This document shows positions 26,933-35,153 of a stretch of 64,000 nucleotides of DNA, in pieces. Position 1 is the stretch's first letter, and each line of letters starts with the position of its first letter. Origin of the DNA: Haloplanus salinarum (GTDB lineage Archaea > Halobacteriota > Halobacteria > Halobacteriales > Haloferacaceae); assembly GCF_024498175.1 (NCBI RefSeq), contig NZ_CP101823.1:1178001-1242000 (forward strand), written 5' to 3'. The translations under genes were made by a program, and so were the position numbers. The notes under the pieces were generated by a model, which was not told the origin of the DNA, searched no databases, and saw nothing but the letters and a program-made list of their open reading frames with translations.

Positions 26933-27019
26933 TGATACGGATTATTCCAAGACATTTCGGGATCGACCGCACGATTGCATGCGGTCGACCCGGTAAACGC
27001 TTGCAATAATCCGTATGAG
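26932..27019 (+). repeat. Palindromic element, copy 2 (88 bp, 5' of the FKBP gene)
   Basis: CTG-ATACGGATTATTCCAA ... AATAATCCGTAT-GAG. Terminal inverted repeat of 12 bp, middle stem TTTCGGG / CCCGGTAAA, central GACCGCA / TGCGGTC hairpin. 82-bp core, the same length as copies 1 and 3. Confidence 0.85.
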
Positions 27020-27128
27020 TCGCCAGTAGTGATTGTCGCGTGTGTATAATGTACGACAGGCGCAAAAGGCCTTGGATCGTGGGGATTGTGACCGAGTACG
27101 GATTCGCAGCGTCCAATCGGCGTCTTCC

Positions 27129-27216
27129 CTGATAGTGTTTATTGTAGCGATTTACCGGTACGACCGCACGAAAGCGTGCGGTCGATCCGGAACAGACCTA
27201 CAATAATCACTATGAG
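27129..27216 (+). repeat. Palindromic element, copy 3 (88 bp)
   Basis: CTG-ATAGTGTTTATTGTA ... TACAATAATCACTAT-GAG. The outer stem differs from copies 1 and 2 but stays largely paired. Middle stem ACCGG / CCGG; central GACCGCACG / CGTGCGGTC hairpin with an AAAG loop. Lies 109 bp from copy 2 in the same orientation. Confidence 0.85.
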
Positions 27217-27586
27217 GCATTTGGTATCGCTTGGGAAACCAACTCTACGTCATCCTAACTATCTCAGTATTGCACGTTAGCGCGAGAGAAGTCCGTGATC
27301 GGCATCATCCATCCTACCGCCTTCGTCACGCTATTATATCAACGTGCGAAGCTGAGTGATTTTTAGCTAAACATGAACGGTGTCGCAGAAGAGTTTCCTA
27401 CCTCTCTGCCGACGGTAACGGAGAAAACAAATACTGCTGTGACCAGGAACCTTCCCAATCTCTATCGGGAATCGAGTGCTGAATAGAGGGAGCGAGTCTT
27501 ATGATCTTTTTACTAACGTTCTCTGGGTATTCAGTGAATCAAATAAAACGGCTTTTGATAAATAAAAATCACTTATAAAAATCCTA
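27217..27586. other. Gene-free stretch with IS-end debris
   Basis: No gene is seen. At 27263-27280 and 27341-27358 lie imperfect inverted copies of the sequence CTCAG..TTGCACGTT, the same terminal motif as the element at 36551-36784; together they make a ~96-bp deleted MITE. The remainder becomes AT-rich towards selO. Confidence 0.5.
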
Positions 27587-28981
27587 TCACGTGTTGCAAT
27601 AAGTTGTGTACTCTGAATCAAATTTTTCTGAAGGCGGTTGTTGAAATTGTGAATTCGCATCTTTCGATTCATAAGGATTTTCCAAGACATTCAATAAATC
27701 CTTAAATTTAGAGAGATTTTCTTTTTCTAGATACTCATTCAGTGTCTCTTCTATCAAGTAGTTGCGGGGAATATAACGGGGATTAGTTTTCTTCATCATC
27801 TTCCCATCCAAGCCGATACCAGATAATTCATCCCGGATATGTTTGAAATCTTCAGATGAATAGACTGGGTCATCAAAGGAGCCAGGAGTTTCTAATTCTA
27901 TGAATGTATTCGTGTAGTCTGCTCTAGATTCACGAAGCCAGTCTAAGAATGCATCTACTATTGCTTCCTCTCCGTCTGATTTGATCCCTAGTTTCTTTCT
28001 CATCATACTATAGTATTTAGCATCAAATATTTCTTCAAAATTGTCTAGCTTGGCTTCTAGTTCATCAAAAGCGTGAGATGATTCTTGAAAAAGCTGTTGT
28101 AGGGATTCTGCGAAACGTCCAAGATTCCATTTCAAAATAGGTTTTTGATTCCCGAAAGAGTATCTACCTCTTTTGTCCACAGAGCTGAAGACAGCATCTT
28201 CGTCGTAATAATTCATGAATGTACATGGTCCGTAATCAAATGTTTCCCCATCTATACTCATGTTGTCTGTATTCATGACGCCGTGTATGAATCCTACACG
28301 CATCCAGTCAACTACCATATCTATAGAAGATCGCATAACTTCATCAAAAAAATCTGTGTATTTTTTATCCTTGTTATTCAAGTGAGGATAGTGCCTGTCG
28401 ATTACATAATCAGTGAATTCCTCAAGTTCTTCGGATGCTTGACTTGCCACATATTGGAAAGTGCCGTATCTAATGTGGCTTCTCATCACTCTTACAAGGA
28501 TGGCTCCGGGTTCTGTTCTACGTCTCTGAACTGATTCGTCGGTCTCGATTACTGCCAGACTCCTAGATGTTTTTATACCAAGATTTTTCATCGCGTATGA
28601 GTAAATATACTCTCTGAGCATGGAACTAACAGTTGCGTTCCCATCGCCTCTTCCTGAGTAAGGGGTTCTCCCAGAGCCTTTCAGTTGAATATCATATCTA
28701 CTACCGTCGTGCACATGTTCGCCTAGTATCATCGCTCTTCCGTCGCCAAGTACAGTATAATTTCCAAATTGATGTCCTGCATATGCTTGAGCAATCGGTT
28801 CTTCCAGAAGTTTTTGCCCTGAAAGAATCTGACTGTTCAAATCCTCTTTATTTAATCCAAGGCCATCACACAAATCTTCATTAAGAAGTAAAATCTCCGG
28901 ATTATTGATATCTTCAGGCGTCACTCTCGAATAGAGGTTGGAGTCCAAATCTTTGTACGTTGTGTCAAAGGAAAGGGACAT
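27587..28981 (-). CDS. selO: SelO/YdiU-family protein (pseudokinase-fold AMP transferase), AT-rich
   Basis: 464 residues. AQAYAGHQFGNYTVLGDGRA, YDIQLKGSGRTPYSGRGDGN (with the Lys of the nucleotide site) and GVMNTDNMSIDGETFDYGPC (metal-binding Asn and Asp) are SelO hallmarks. SelO transfers AMP from ATP to protein Ser/Thr/Tyr and is linked to redox stress. The C-terminus ends YTTYCNT with the family cysteine near the end. Codon use is strikingly AT-rich (many AAA, ATA, TTT, AGA) and unlike every neighbour, so recent transfer from a low-GC donor is likely. A TATA-like box lies about 30 nt upstream. The gene is intact. Confidence 0.92.
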   Translation of the reverse strand: MSLSFDTTYKDLDSNLYSRVTPEDINNPEILLLNEDLCDGLGLNKEDLNSQILSGQKLLEEPIAQAYAGHQFGNYTVLGDGRAMILGEHVHDGSRYDIQLKGSGRTPYSGRGDGNATVSSMLREYIYSYAMKNLGIKTSRSLAVIETDESVQRRRTEPGAILVRVMRSHIRYGTFQYVASQASEELEEFTDYVIDRHYPHLNNKDKKYTDFFDEVMRSSIDMVVDWMRVGFIHGVMNTDNMSIDGETFDYGPCTFMNYYDEDAVFSSVDKRGRYSFGNQKPILKWNLGRFAESLQQLFQESSHAFDELEAKLDNFEEIFDAKYYSMMRKKLGIKSDGEEAIVDAFLDWLRESRADYTNTFIELETPGSFDDPVYSSEDFKHIRDELSGIGLDGKMMKKTNPRYIPRNYLIEETLNEYLEKENLSKFKDLLNVLENPYESKDANSQFQQPPSEKFDSEYTTYCNT

Positions 28982-29007
28982 GTGTTATCTTTAGTGTCTA
29001 AGGTTTC

Positions 29008-29019
29008 CATTTTAATAAG
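29008..29019 (-). promoter_or_regulatory. TATA-like box of selO
   Basis: ACTTATTAAAA on the minus strand, about 30 nt before the ATG at 28981; fits an archaeal promoter with a very short leader. Confidence 0.4.
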
Positions 29020-29224
29020 TTGTTCCTTGTGAACTACCCTACCCTGCTCGCGCTGACGCGCTCGCTGAAATGAGTGGCTCGCGGTTGCGCCCCTCTGCAT
29101 CTTGTACCCCATTTGTGATAGAAACCATATGCGAAGCTGAGGACGTGCAAGATGGAGAGCATGAGTGACACGATAATATTGAGTCGAAAGGCCCTGCACT
29201 GTTGGTCAGATAAGCCGACTTGGT

Positions 29225-29445
29225 GATCGTATCAATCCTGTTTTTCCCTGCCGTTTTGCGGTCAGCGATGCTGCAACCAGCGCCACCGCCGAGAGAACAG
29301 CTTGACTCTCAACGTTGACGTTTGTTTTCCTTGCGTGCACGGACGCGGTCAAAACCGGTGAACGACTTCAGCCTCGAGAATACGCGTTTGACACCTGCCC
29401 GTGGGTGTCGATGCATCCGTTCTTTGATCGCTTGGGAAATATAGT
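29225..29445 (-). pseudogene. 3' end of an IS5-type transposase gene
   Basis: On the minus strand the frame reads SQAIKERMHRHPRAGVKRVF then SRLKSFTGFDRVRARKE; after a one-base shift in an A run near 29324 it continues TNVNVESQAVLSAVALVAAS. R-AGVKRVFSRLK-FTGFDRVRARK matches the C-terminal end of haloarchaeal IS5-family transposases. Only the tail remains. The surrounding 28982-29544 stretch holds no other gene. Confidence 0.55.
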
Positions 29446-29544
29446 CTCAGTAACACTCGAACGGATCAGACCGGGTACGCCAGCCGGTGGCGTGCAGCCA
29501 TCGATGAGGAAGGAGGTTTTATTCCTGACGGCCGATGCGAGGAT

Positions 29545-30687
29545 ATGAGCACCTGCGGGACCCTACGGCTGGCGACGAGGGGATCCGACCTCGCCCAGCG
29601 ACAGGCGGCAATCGTCAAGGAAGCCCTCGAGGATCGCCGATGCGAGGTCCAACTCGTCGAAGTCGAAACTCGCGGCGATCAACTCAGAGACGAACTCATC
29701 CATCGGCTCGGGAAGACCGGTGCCTTCGTCCGCGCGCTCGATGAGGAATTTCTTGAGGACGAACTCGACGGGGCGATTCATTCGATGAAGGACATGCCGA
29801 CCGAACAGCCCGAGGAGCTAACTGTCGCCGGCATCCCCAAACGGGCATCGCCCGAGGATGTCCTCATTTCTCCCGACGGTTACGACCTCGAGACACTCCC
29901 AGAAGGGGCACGCGTTGGGACCGCCAGCCTCCGACGGCGTGCCCAGTTGCTCGCCAGACGGTCGGATCTCGATGTCGAACCACTCCGGGGGAACATCGAT
30001 ACCCGCATCGAGAAACTCCTCGCGCCACACCTCCAGGCCGAACACCAGGCACGACTCGACGCCAAGGAGGACGAGGCCATCGAAAGCGAGGGCGAGAATA
30101 CGGACGGAACACAAACGGCGACCGCCGGCGCGATCGATGACAATCTCACCGTCGACGAGTGGTTCAACGATCTCGCCGAGATCGAACGGCGGGCGATGGA
30201 ACGGACCGTCGAGACCGAGTTCGACGCGATCGTTCTCGCGGCCGCCGGTATCGAACGGAGCGGGTTCGATCGACACCTCGAGTACGTCACACTGCCGCCG
30301 CGGACAGTCGCGCCGGCCCCCGGCCAGGGTGCCATCGCCGTCACGGCCCTCGATGACAGTGACGCCAGCGAGGCGATTCACGACGCTGTCGATCATCGCC
30401 GGACAAGAATCGAGACGACGACGGAACGCGTGATCCTCGGGACCCTCGGGGGTGGCTGTATCGCACCGATCGGGGTCTATGCGATCGTCGAGAGCAACTT
30501 CGTTCACGTCGTCGTGCAGGTGTATAGCCAGGACGGCGAGGAATCGGTAACGGCGAGCCGCGATCTCTCGACCAAACAGTACGTCAAGCAGGCCAGCGCG
30601 TTCGCCGATGATCTCGCAGACCGGGGTGCCGCCGAGCTTATCGACGCCGCCGACACGACACGCGACCGGGACGTCTACGATGAGTGA
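29545..30687 (+). CDS. hemC: Porphobilinogen deaminase (hydroxymethylbilane synthase) HemC
   Basis: 380 residues. LRLATRGSDLAQRQAAIVKE at the N-terminus, AIHSMKDMPTEQPE, VGTASLRRRAQLL and LRGNIDTRIEKL are the conserved substrate and cofactor sites. The Cys that carries the dipyrromethane cofactor is in LGGGCIAPIGVY (about residue 308). It condenses four porphobilinogens for heme and corrinoid synthesis. An acidic insert at about residues 165-200 is typical of haloarchaea. The next frame, a uroporphyrinogen methyltransferase, overlaps by 8 bp but is dead. Confidence 0.92.
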   Translation: MSTCGTLRLATRGSDLAQRQAAIVKEALEDRRCEVQLVEVETRGDQLRDELIHRLGKTGAFVRALDEEFLEDELDGAIHSMKDMPTEQPEELTVAGIPKRASPEDVLISPDGYDLETLPEGARVGTASLRRRAQLLARRSDLDVEPLRGNIDTRIEKLLAPHLQAEHQARLDAKEDEAIESEGENTDGTQTATAGAIDDNLTVDEWFNDLAEIERRAMERTVETEFDAIVLAAAGIERSGFDRHLEYVTLPPRTVAPAPGQGAIAVTALDDSDASEAIHDAVDHRRTRIETTTERVILGTLGGGCIAPIGVYAIVESNFVHVVVQVYSQDGEESVTASRDLSTKQYVKQASAFADDLADRGAAELIDAADTTRDRDVYDE

Positions 30688-30960
30688 GATGGATCAACCA
30701 GGGACGGTGTATCTCATCGGAAGCGGTCCCGGTGAGCCGGAGCTGCTGACGGTTAAGGCCAAACGGCTGCTCGAAACGGCGGATATCGTCCTGCACGATA
30801 ACCGGCCAGGCCCGGAAATCATCGAATAGATCCCCCGGAGAAACGCGAGTACATCGGTAAGCGGGCCGGCAGCGATCGAACCCCCAATCGGTGAACAACG
30901 ACCAGTTCGTCGCGCTGTCCCGTGCGGGCAAGACCGTCGTCGGATTCAGAGAGTGGCTTC
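30680..30960 (+). pseudogene. Uroporphyrinogen-III C-methyltransferase (SUMT) fragment
   Basis: MSEMDQPGTVYLIGSGPGEP, ELLTVKAKRLLETADIVLHD and GPEIIE form the start of SUMT/CobA. An in-frame TAG at 30827 interrupts it; the frame then continues IPPEKREYIGKRAGSDRTPN, and after a shift VNNDQFVALSRAGKTVV, all recognisable SUMT. The match ends just before the expected RLKGGDP motif and the rest of the gene is gone. The ATG lies inside hemC, so this was once a hemC-SUMT operon. Confidence 0.8.
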
Positions 30961-31214
30961 GACCGCGTGTACGAGTACTCCTCGTCCGGGGCTACAGTAG
31001 AGTTCACGACGGAGTTGGAACGTTCTGAATATCTGATTAGACTGCTCTCCTGTAGCGTAGCGGGACCAGATCAGGAGATCAGGGCATCCCCGTCGAGGTA
31101 AGGCCAAGTATGTCCGTGGAACTGCCCCGTCTTCAGTGGGGTGCACTACTGGTTCCGGCCACTTCCGCCAGCCTACCGAAGAACGAACACACAAGTATCG
31201 AGCGCGTCGAACGT

Positions 31215-31574
31215 ATGGGCATGGCATCATCACTTGCCGACGAAGCATGTGAGGCCTGTACATCAGAGGATGAACCGCTCACAGAGGCAGAGTACGCCGA
31301 GTACCTAACTGAAATCGACGATGATGTCTGGGAAGTCGTTAATGACCATCATCTTGAAGCGGAGTATCCGTTCGAAGATTTCCGCGATGCACTTGAGTTC
31401 ACGTACGAGATCGGGGAACTTGCTGAACAAGAGTGGCATCACCCAGATATCTCGCTTCAATGGGGCGAGGTGGGAGTCGAAATGTGGACGCACAAAATCG
31501 ACGGACTGCACAAGACCGACTTCGTAATGGCGGCGCGCATGGATCGGATTCACGAAGAATACGCTCCAGAGTAG
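31215..31574 (+). CDS. Pterin-4a-carbinolamine dehydratase (PCD/DCoH family)
   Basis: 119 residues from ATG 31215 ([15 protein letters not shown]); upstream in-frame sequence is not conserved. [40 protein letters not shown] and [11 protein letters not shown] contain the HHP-x-(W/Y)-TH active-site pattern of the family. It dehydrates 4a-hydroxytetrahydrobiopterin, or serves a related pterin; in archaea the physiological substrate is often unclear, and molybdopterin-linked roles have been proposed. No operon partner: the 250 bp upstream hold nothing recognisable, and the gene downstream is convergent. Confidence 0.85.
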   Translation: MGMASSLADEACEACTSEDEPLTEAEYAEYLTEIDDDVWEVVNDHHLEAEYPFEDFRDALEFTYEIGELAEQEWHHPDISLQWGEVGVEMWTHKIDGLHKTDFVMAARMDRIHEEYAPE

Positions 31575-31782
31575 CCTGCACCGATTACAAATACTCACTT
31601 TCGACGGCGAAGCCGTCGCGGGACCGACGGTGATGCTCCGGCGGGTGGGGGTCTACCGGACGAACGCGCGACCCCACAGCGCCGCGGGCCTCGGCGAGGC
31701 CGGATCGGGGACCAGACCCGGCCGGGGGCCGCGTTGCTGTTCCACCCGAACATGCTCTTCGCACGGGGCGGCGTGGGCCTGA
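31575..31782. other. GC-rich stretch without a recognised gene
   Basis: About 200 bp of high GC between the PCD gene and the ABCE1 pseudogene. A plus-strand frame contains GAALLFHPNMLFARGGVGLI, which looks like real protein, but it has no start, stops soon after and matches no family that was recognised; probably a gene fragment. Confidence 0.3.
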
Positions 31783-33576
31783 TCAACGACGCCGATCATA
31801 GTAGTATTCTCCATTGGCTTTTTGTTCTCGGTCAAGTTGGCTGCCAGGCTTGTTGACTCGGGGACGTCCCGTGCGCTCATCGCGACGGAACGTAATCTCA
31901 AGCGACGAGAGAAACGTGTTCATCCCATCTCGTATCGATTGTGGTGCCTTCGCGTGCCCACGTTCTCCTGGGGTTCCTTCGAACACGACTAAGCGATCGG
32001 CGAATCGATCAATTACGAAGAGATCGTGATCAACAACAAAAATCGGTTGATCAATTCGTTTGCTAAATTGATGAATCTGGTCAGCGAGGGACACACGCCG
32101 GTCAACGTCCAAAAACGCAGACGGTTCGTCGATGAGATACAGATCGGCATCGCGAGCGAGGCACAGTGCGACACCGACTCGCTGTAGTTCGCCGCCGGAG
32201 AGGGAATCGAGATGTCGGTCGTACAGCACCTCGAGATCGAACGGGTCTCGGATCCATGTTTTGAAGCGCCGGGAGTGGATGTCAGTAACCGCTGCGAACT
32301 GTTCGCGCACTGTCGCCTGGCTATCCGGCGCTATGTACTGTGGTTTGTACGAGACAGAAAGAGTACCCGGAACAGCTCCGCTATCAGGTTCAATACCCCC
32401 TGCGAGTAGTTTCACGAACGTCGTCTTTCCGAGAGCGTTCTCTCCGACGATACCGATCGATTCACTCGCGTAAATCTGGCCTGAATCGACTGACAACGCG
32501 AATCCGGTGAATTCCTTCTGTAGTTCCGGGTATTCGAAGACTGGGTCCTTGTTGGGTACCCCACGCTCGCTGGCTGAAGGGAACTCGATAGCATCGCCGC
32601 GGATCTGAACGTTCTCTTCGGCCAGGTATCCATCCAGAAACTGATTGATACCTGCACGAACCGAGAGTCGCTGGGAGGCGACTCCGAAGCCACCCGGGGC
32701 CCCATACAGGATATGGACCCCGTCCGAGAGCAGGTCAAGCATCGCCAGATCGTGTTCGATGACGATCGCTGACGCATCGGTATCCTGAATACGTTCGTGG
32801 ATTACGTGCGAAACAGTCGACCGCTGTTTGGCGTCTAGGAAGGACGACGGTTCGTCGAACAAGTAGAGGTCTGCATCGCTCAACAGCGTCGTTGCGATGG
32901 CGACACGCTGTCGTTCACCACCGGAGAGGTCACCTAGCGACCGGCCACTGATTGATTAGAGGCCAAGTGTATCGATGAGGTCATCGGAGTCGGTCGACCG
33001 CGAGAGCAGTCGTTGTCGAACCGTCTCGTCGTCCGTATCGGACAGTGAGTCGACTCGCTGGCTTTTGTAGGCCGTTGTAACCGTTCCGTCACGGAGCCGT
33101 TCGAGATGCGTCTGGAGAGTTGTCCCCCGAAACGATTCGACCGCCCTGTCCCAGTCGATCCGGTCTTGTGTTCCGAAGTTCGGAACCAACTCACCGGCCA
33201 AGATACGCAAGGCCGTGGTCTTCCCGATTCCGTTCCGGCCGAGGAGGCCGATAACCGCTCCATCGTCCGGAGCCGGGAGGTTATACAGTCGAAATCCGTT
33301 TTCGGCGTACTGGTGAACGAGCTGGCCTGTTTCGGACGGAAGCGGGACGATTCGAATCGCGTCGTTGGGAATTTTCTTTTCGATGAGCTTGTGCTCTCGC
33401 ATCACCTTGCTCTCGTCGATGTGGAGTTCGCCATCATCGGTGATGTGAAAGCCCTCGTGTCCGGACCGATTCAACGGATCGTACTTGACTGCGATGTTCC
33501 GTACTTCGTCGGTGACTTCGTCTTGATCGATGATTGCGACGTATTCTTCGCTCTGTGAATCGGTGGGGGTGTTCAT
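31783..33576 (-). pseudogene. ABCE1/RLI-like twin ABC ATPase lacking all Fe-S cysteines, with one in-frame stop
   Basis: From ATG 33576: an N-terminal ~75 residues aligned to the ABCE1 Fe-S domain but without any cysteine (canonical RLI has eight), then IPNDAIRIVPLP, YAENGFRLYNLPAPDDGAV and Walker A GRNGIGKTTALRILAGE. After DTLGL a TAA (33 codons before the second ORF start) interrupts; reading on gives SISGRSLGDLSGGERQRVAI and then LYLFDEPSSFLDAKQR. The second half has Walker A GENALGKTTFVKLLAGG, LSGGELQRVGVALCLARDAD and LYLIDEPSAFLDVDRR. Everything but the TAA at 32956-32958 is in frame. RLI splits ribosomes for recycling; this Cys-free paralogue overlaps the upstream TPP-enzyme gene by four bases. 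Loss may be recent. Confidence 0.85.
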
Positions 33577-35153
33577 TCGACGGGAACTTCGATGAGTGCC
33601 ATGTCATCGCCGACTGCAGACCTAAGCACCTCCTGGAGGTCGGGTCCCGATTCGGGCCGGTACCCGTCGATACCGAAGCTCTCGGCGAAGGCCACGAGAT
33701 CTGGATTGGTTAGCTGATTTCCAAACGACTCACCTGTGTGGTCGCGCTGTTTCTCCGAAATGAGTCCGTAATTGTCGTCGTTGAATACGATGATGGTGTA
33801 GCCACAACCGGACCGGGTCGCCGTCTCGATCTCGGCGGCATTCATTAGGAACCCCCCGTCTCCAGTTGCTGCGACGACGTTCGCATCGACCGCCAGGTCG
33901 GCTGCGAGACCCCCCGGAACCGCGATCCCCATTGATGCGAGACCGTTCGAGATGATGCAAGTGTTCGGCTCGTACGTCGGGAAGCTCTGTGCGATCGCCA
34001 TCTTGTGACTGCCAACGTCCGAGATGAGCACGTCCTCGGGAGCCATCGCGTCCCGGAGTACTGGCAACACGTCTCGAACAGTGAAAGGAGGATCCGACCC
34101 TGGTTCACGGTCGACATCAGTGACTATTCGTTCCCGGTAATCGGTGTACCAGTCAGTGTCGAAGGAGAGTCCAGCTTCCCGACACCAGTCGACCAGTTCC
34201 TGGAGCGTCTGTCCGATGTCGGCGACGACTTCAACCTCAGGCGAGTAGGCTTCGTACACCTCGGCCGGTTCGCTGTCGACGTGAACGATATCGGCGTTCC
34301 CGTGTCCCCAGTCAGCCGGGTCGTGTTCGGCAATATCGTACCCGACGGTGAGCACCAGGTCGGCCTCGTCGATAGCGCACGTCCCTTCCTTCTGTGCACC
34401 GGAGCCGAGCGTCATCAACGAGTGCCGTTCGGCGTCCGATACCGCACCCTTGCCCATGTACGTCGAGACGACCGGCAGGTCCGTCACGGAGACGAGTTCG
34501 CGAAGTTGTTCCGCTGCCTGGGTCCGCACGGCTCCGTTGCCCGTGATGATGATCGGACGCTGTGCATTCTTGAGTAACTCCTTCATCCGGTCGAGAGCGT
34601 GCGCGTTGGGTGCGGCGGACTCGACTCTCTCGCGGACAGCGAGCGGCTCCATTAGTGTCTCCTCGGCTGCGACGTTCTCGGGGAGTTCGAGGTGAGTCGC
34701 GCCCGGTTTCTCGTGCTCGGCTAGCTTGAACGCCTTCCGGACCGACTCATGGATGATGTCTGGGGCATCGATCTGGGTGTTCCATTTCGTGACCGGCTCG
34801 AACATATCGACGACGTCTATCGCCTGGTGACTCTCCTGATGGAGCCGCTCAAGACCACCCTGCGCGGTGATGGCCACTAGCGGACTCTTGTCCAGATGCG
34901 CGTCGGCGACGCCGGTCAGCAGGTTCGTCGCACCGGGTCCAAGCGTCGAGAGACAGACCCCGGCCTCGCCGGTCAGCCGTCCGTAGACATCGGCCATAAA
35001 GGCCGCGCCCTGCTCGTGGCGCACCGGCACGAAAGTCACCTCCGAGTCTCGCAGCGAGAACAGCAGGTCCTCCATCTCCTCGCCAGGCAGGCCGAAGACG
35101 TGCTCGACACCCTCGCGTTCCAGTGCCGCGACCAACAGGTCCGATGCCTTCAT
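33573..35153 (-). CDS. Acetolactate-synthase-like thiamine-pyrophosphate enzyme
   Basis: 526 residues. The catalytic Glu is in VPVRHEQGAAFMADVYGRLT (about residue 47); the TPP-binding motif GDGGFLMNAAEIETA followed by FNDDNYG (about 436-470) is intact. Its closest family is the acetolactate synthase catalytic subunit / benzoylformate decarboxylase group; no regulatory subunit is nearby, so a catabolic or other alpha-keto-acid role is likely rather than valine synthesis. It begins directly after the aldehyde dehydrogenase stop and its own stop overlaps the ABCE1-like ATG (ATGA). A decarboxylase plus aldehyde dehydrogenase would turn a 2-oxo acid into a shorter carboxylic acid (inference). Confidence 0.88.
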   Translation of the reverse strand: MKASDLLVAALEREGVEHVFGLPGEEMEDLLFSLRDSEVTFVPVRHEQGAAFMADVYGRLTGEAGVCLSTLGPGATNLLTGVADAHLDKSPLVAITAQGGLERLHQESHQAIDVVDMFEPVTKWNTQIDAPDIIHESVRKAFKLAEHEKPGATHLELPENVAAEETLMEPLAVRERVESAAPNAHALDRMKELLKNAQRPIIITGNGAVRTQAAEQLRELVSVTDLPVVSTYMGKGAVSDAERHSLMTLGSGAQKEGTCAIDEADLVLTVGYDIAEHDPADWGHGNADIVHVDSEPAEVYEAYSPEVEVVADIGQTLQELVDWCREAGLSFDTDWYTDYRERIVTDVDREPGSDPPFTVRDVLPVLRDAMAPEDVLISDVGSHKMAIAQSFPTYEPNTCIISNGLASMGIAVPGGLAADLAVDANVVAATGDGGFLMNAAEIETATRSGCGYTIIVFNDDNYGLISEKQRDHTGESFGNQLTNPDLVAFAESFGIDGYRPESGPDLQEVLRSAVGDDMALIEVPVE

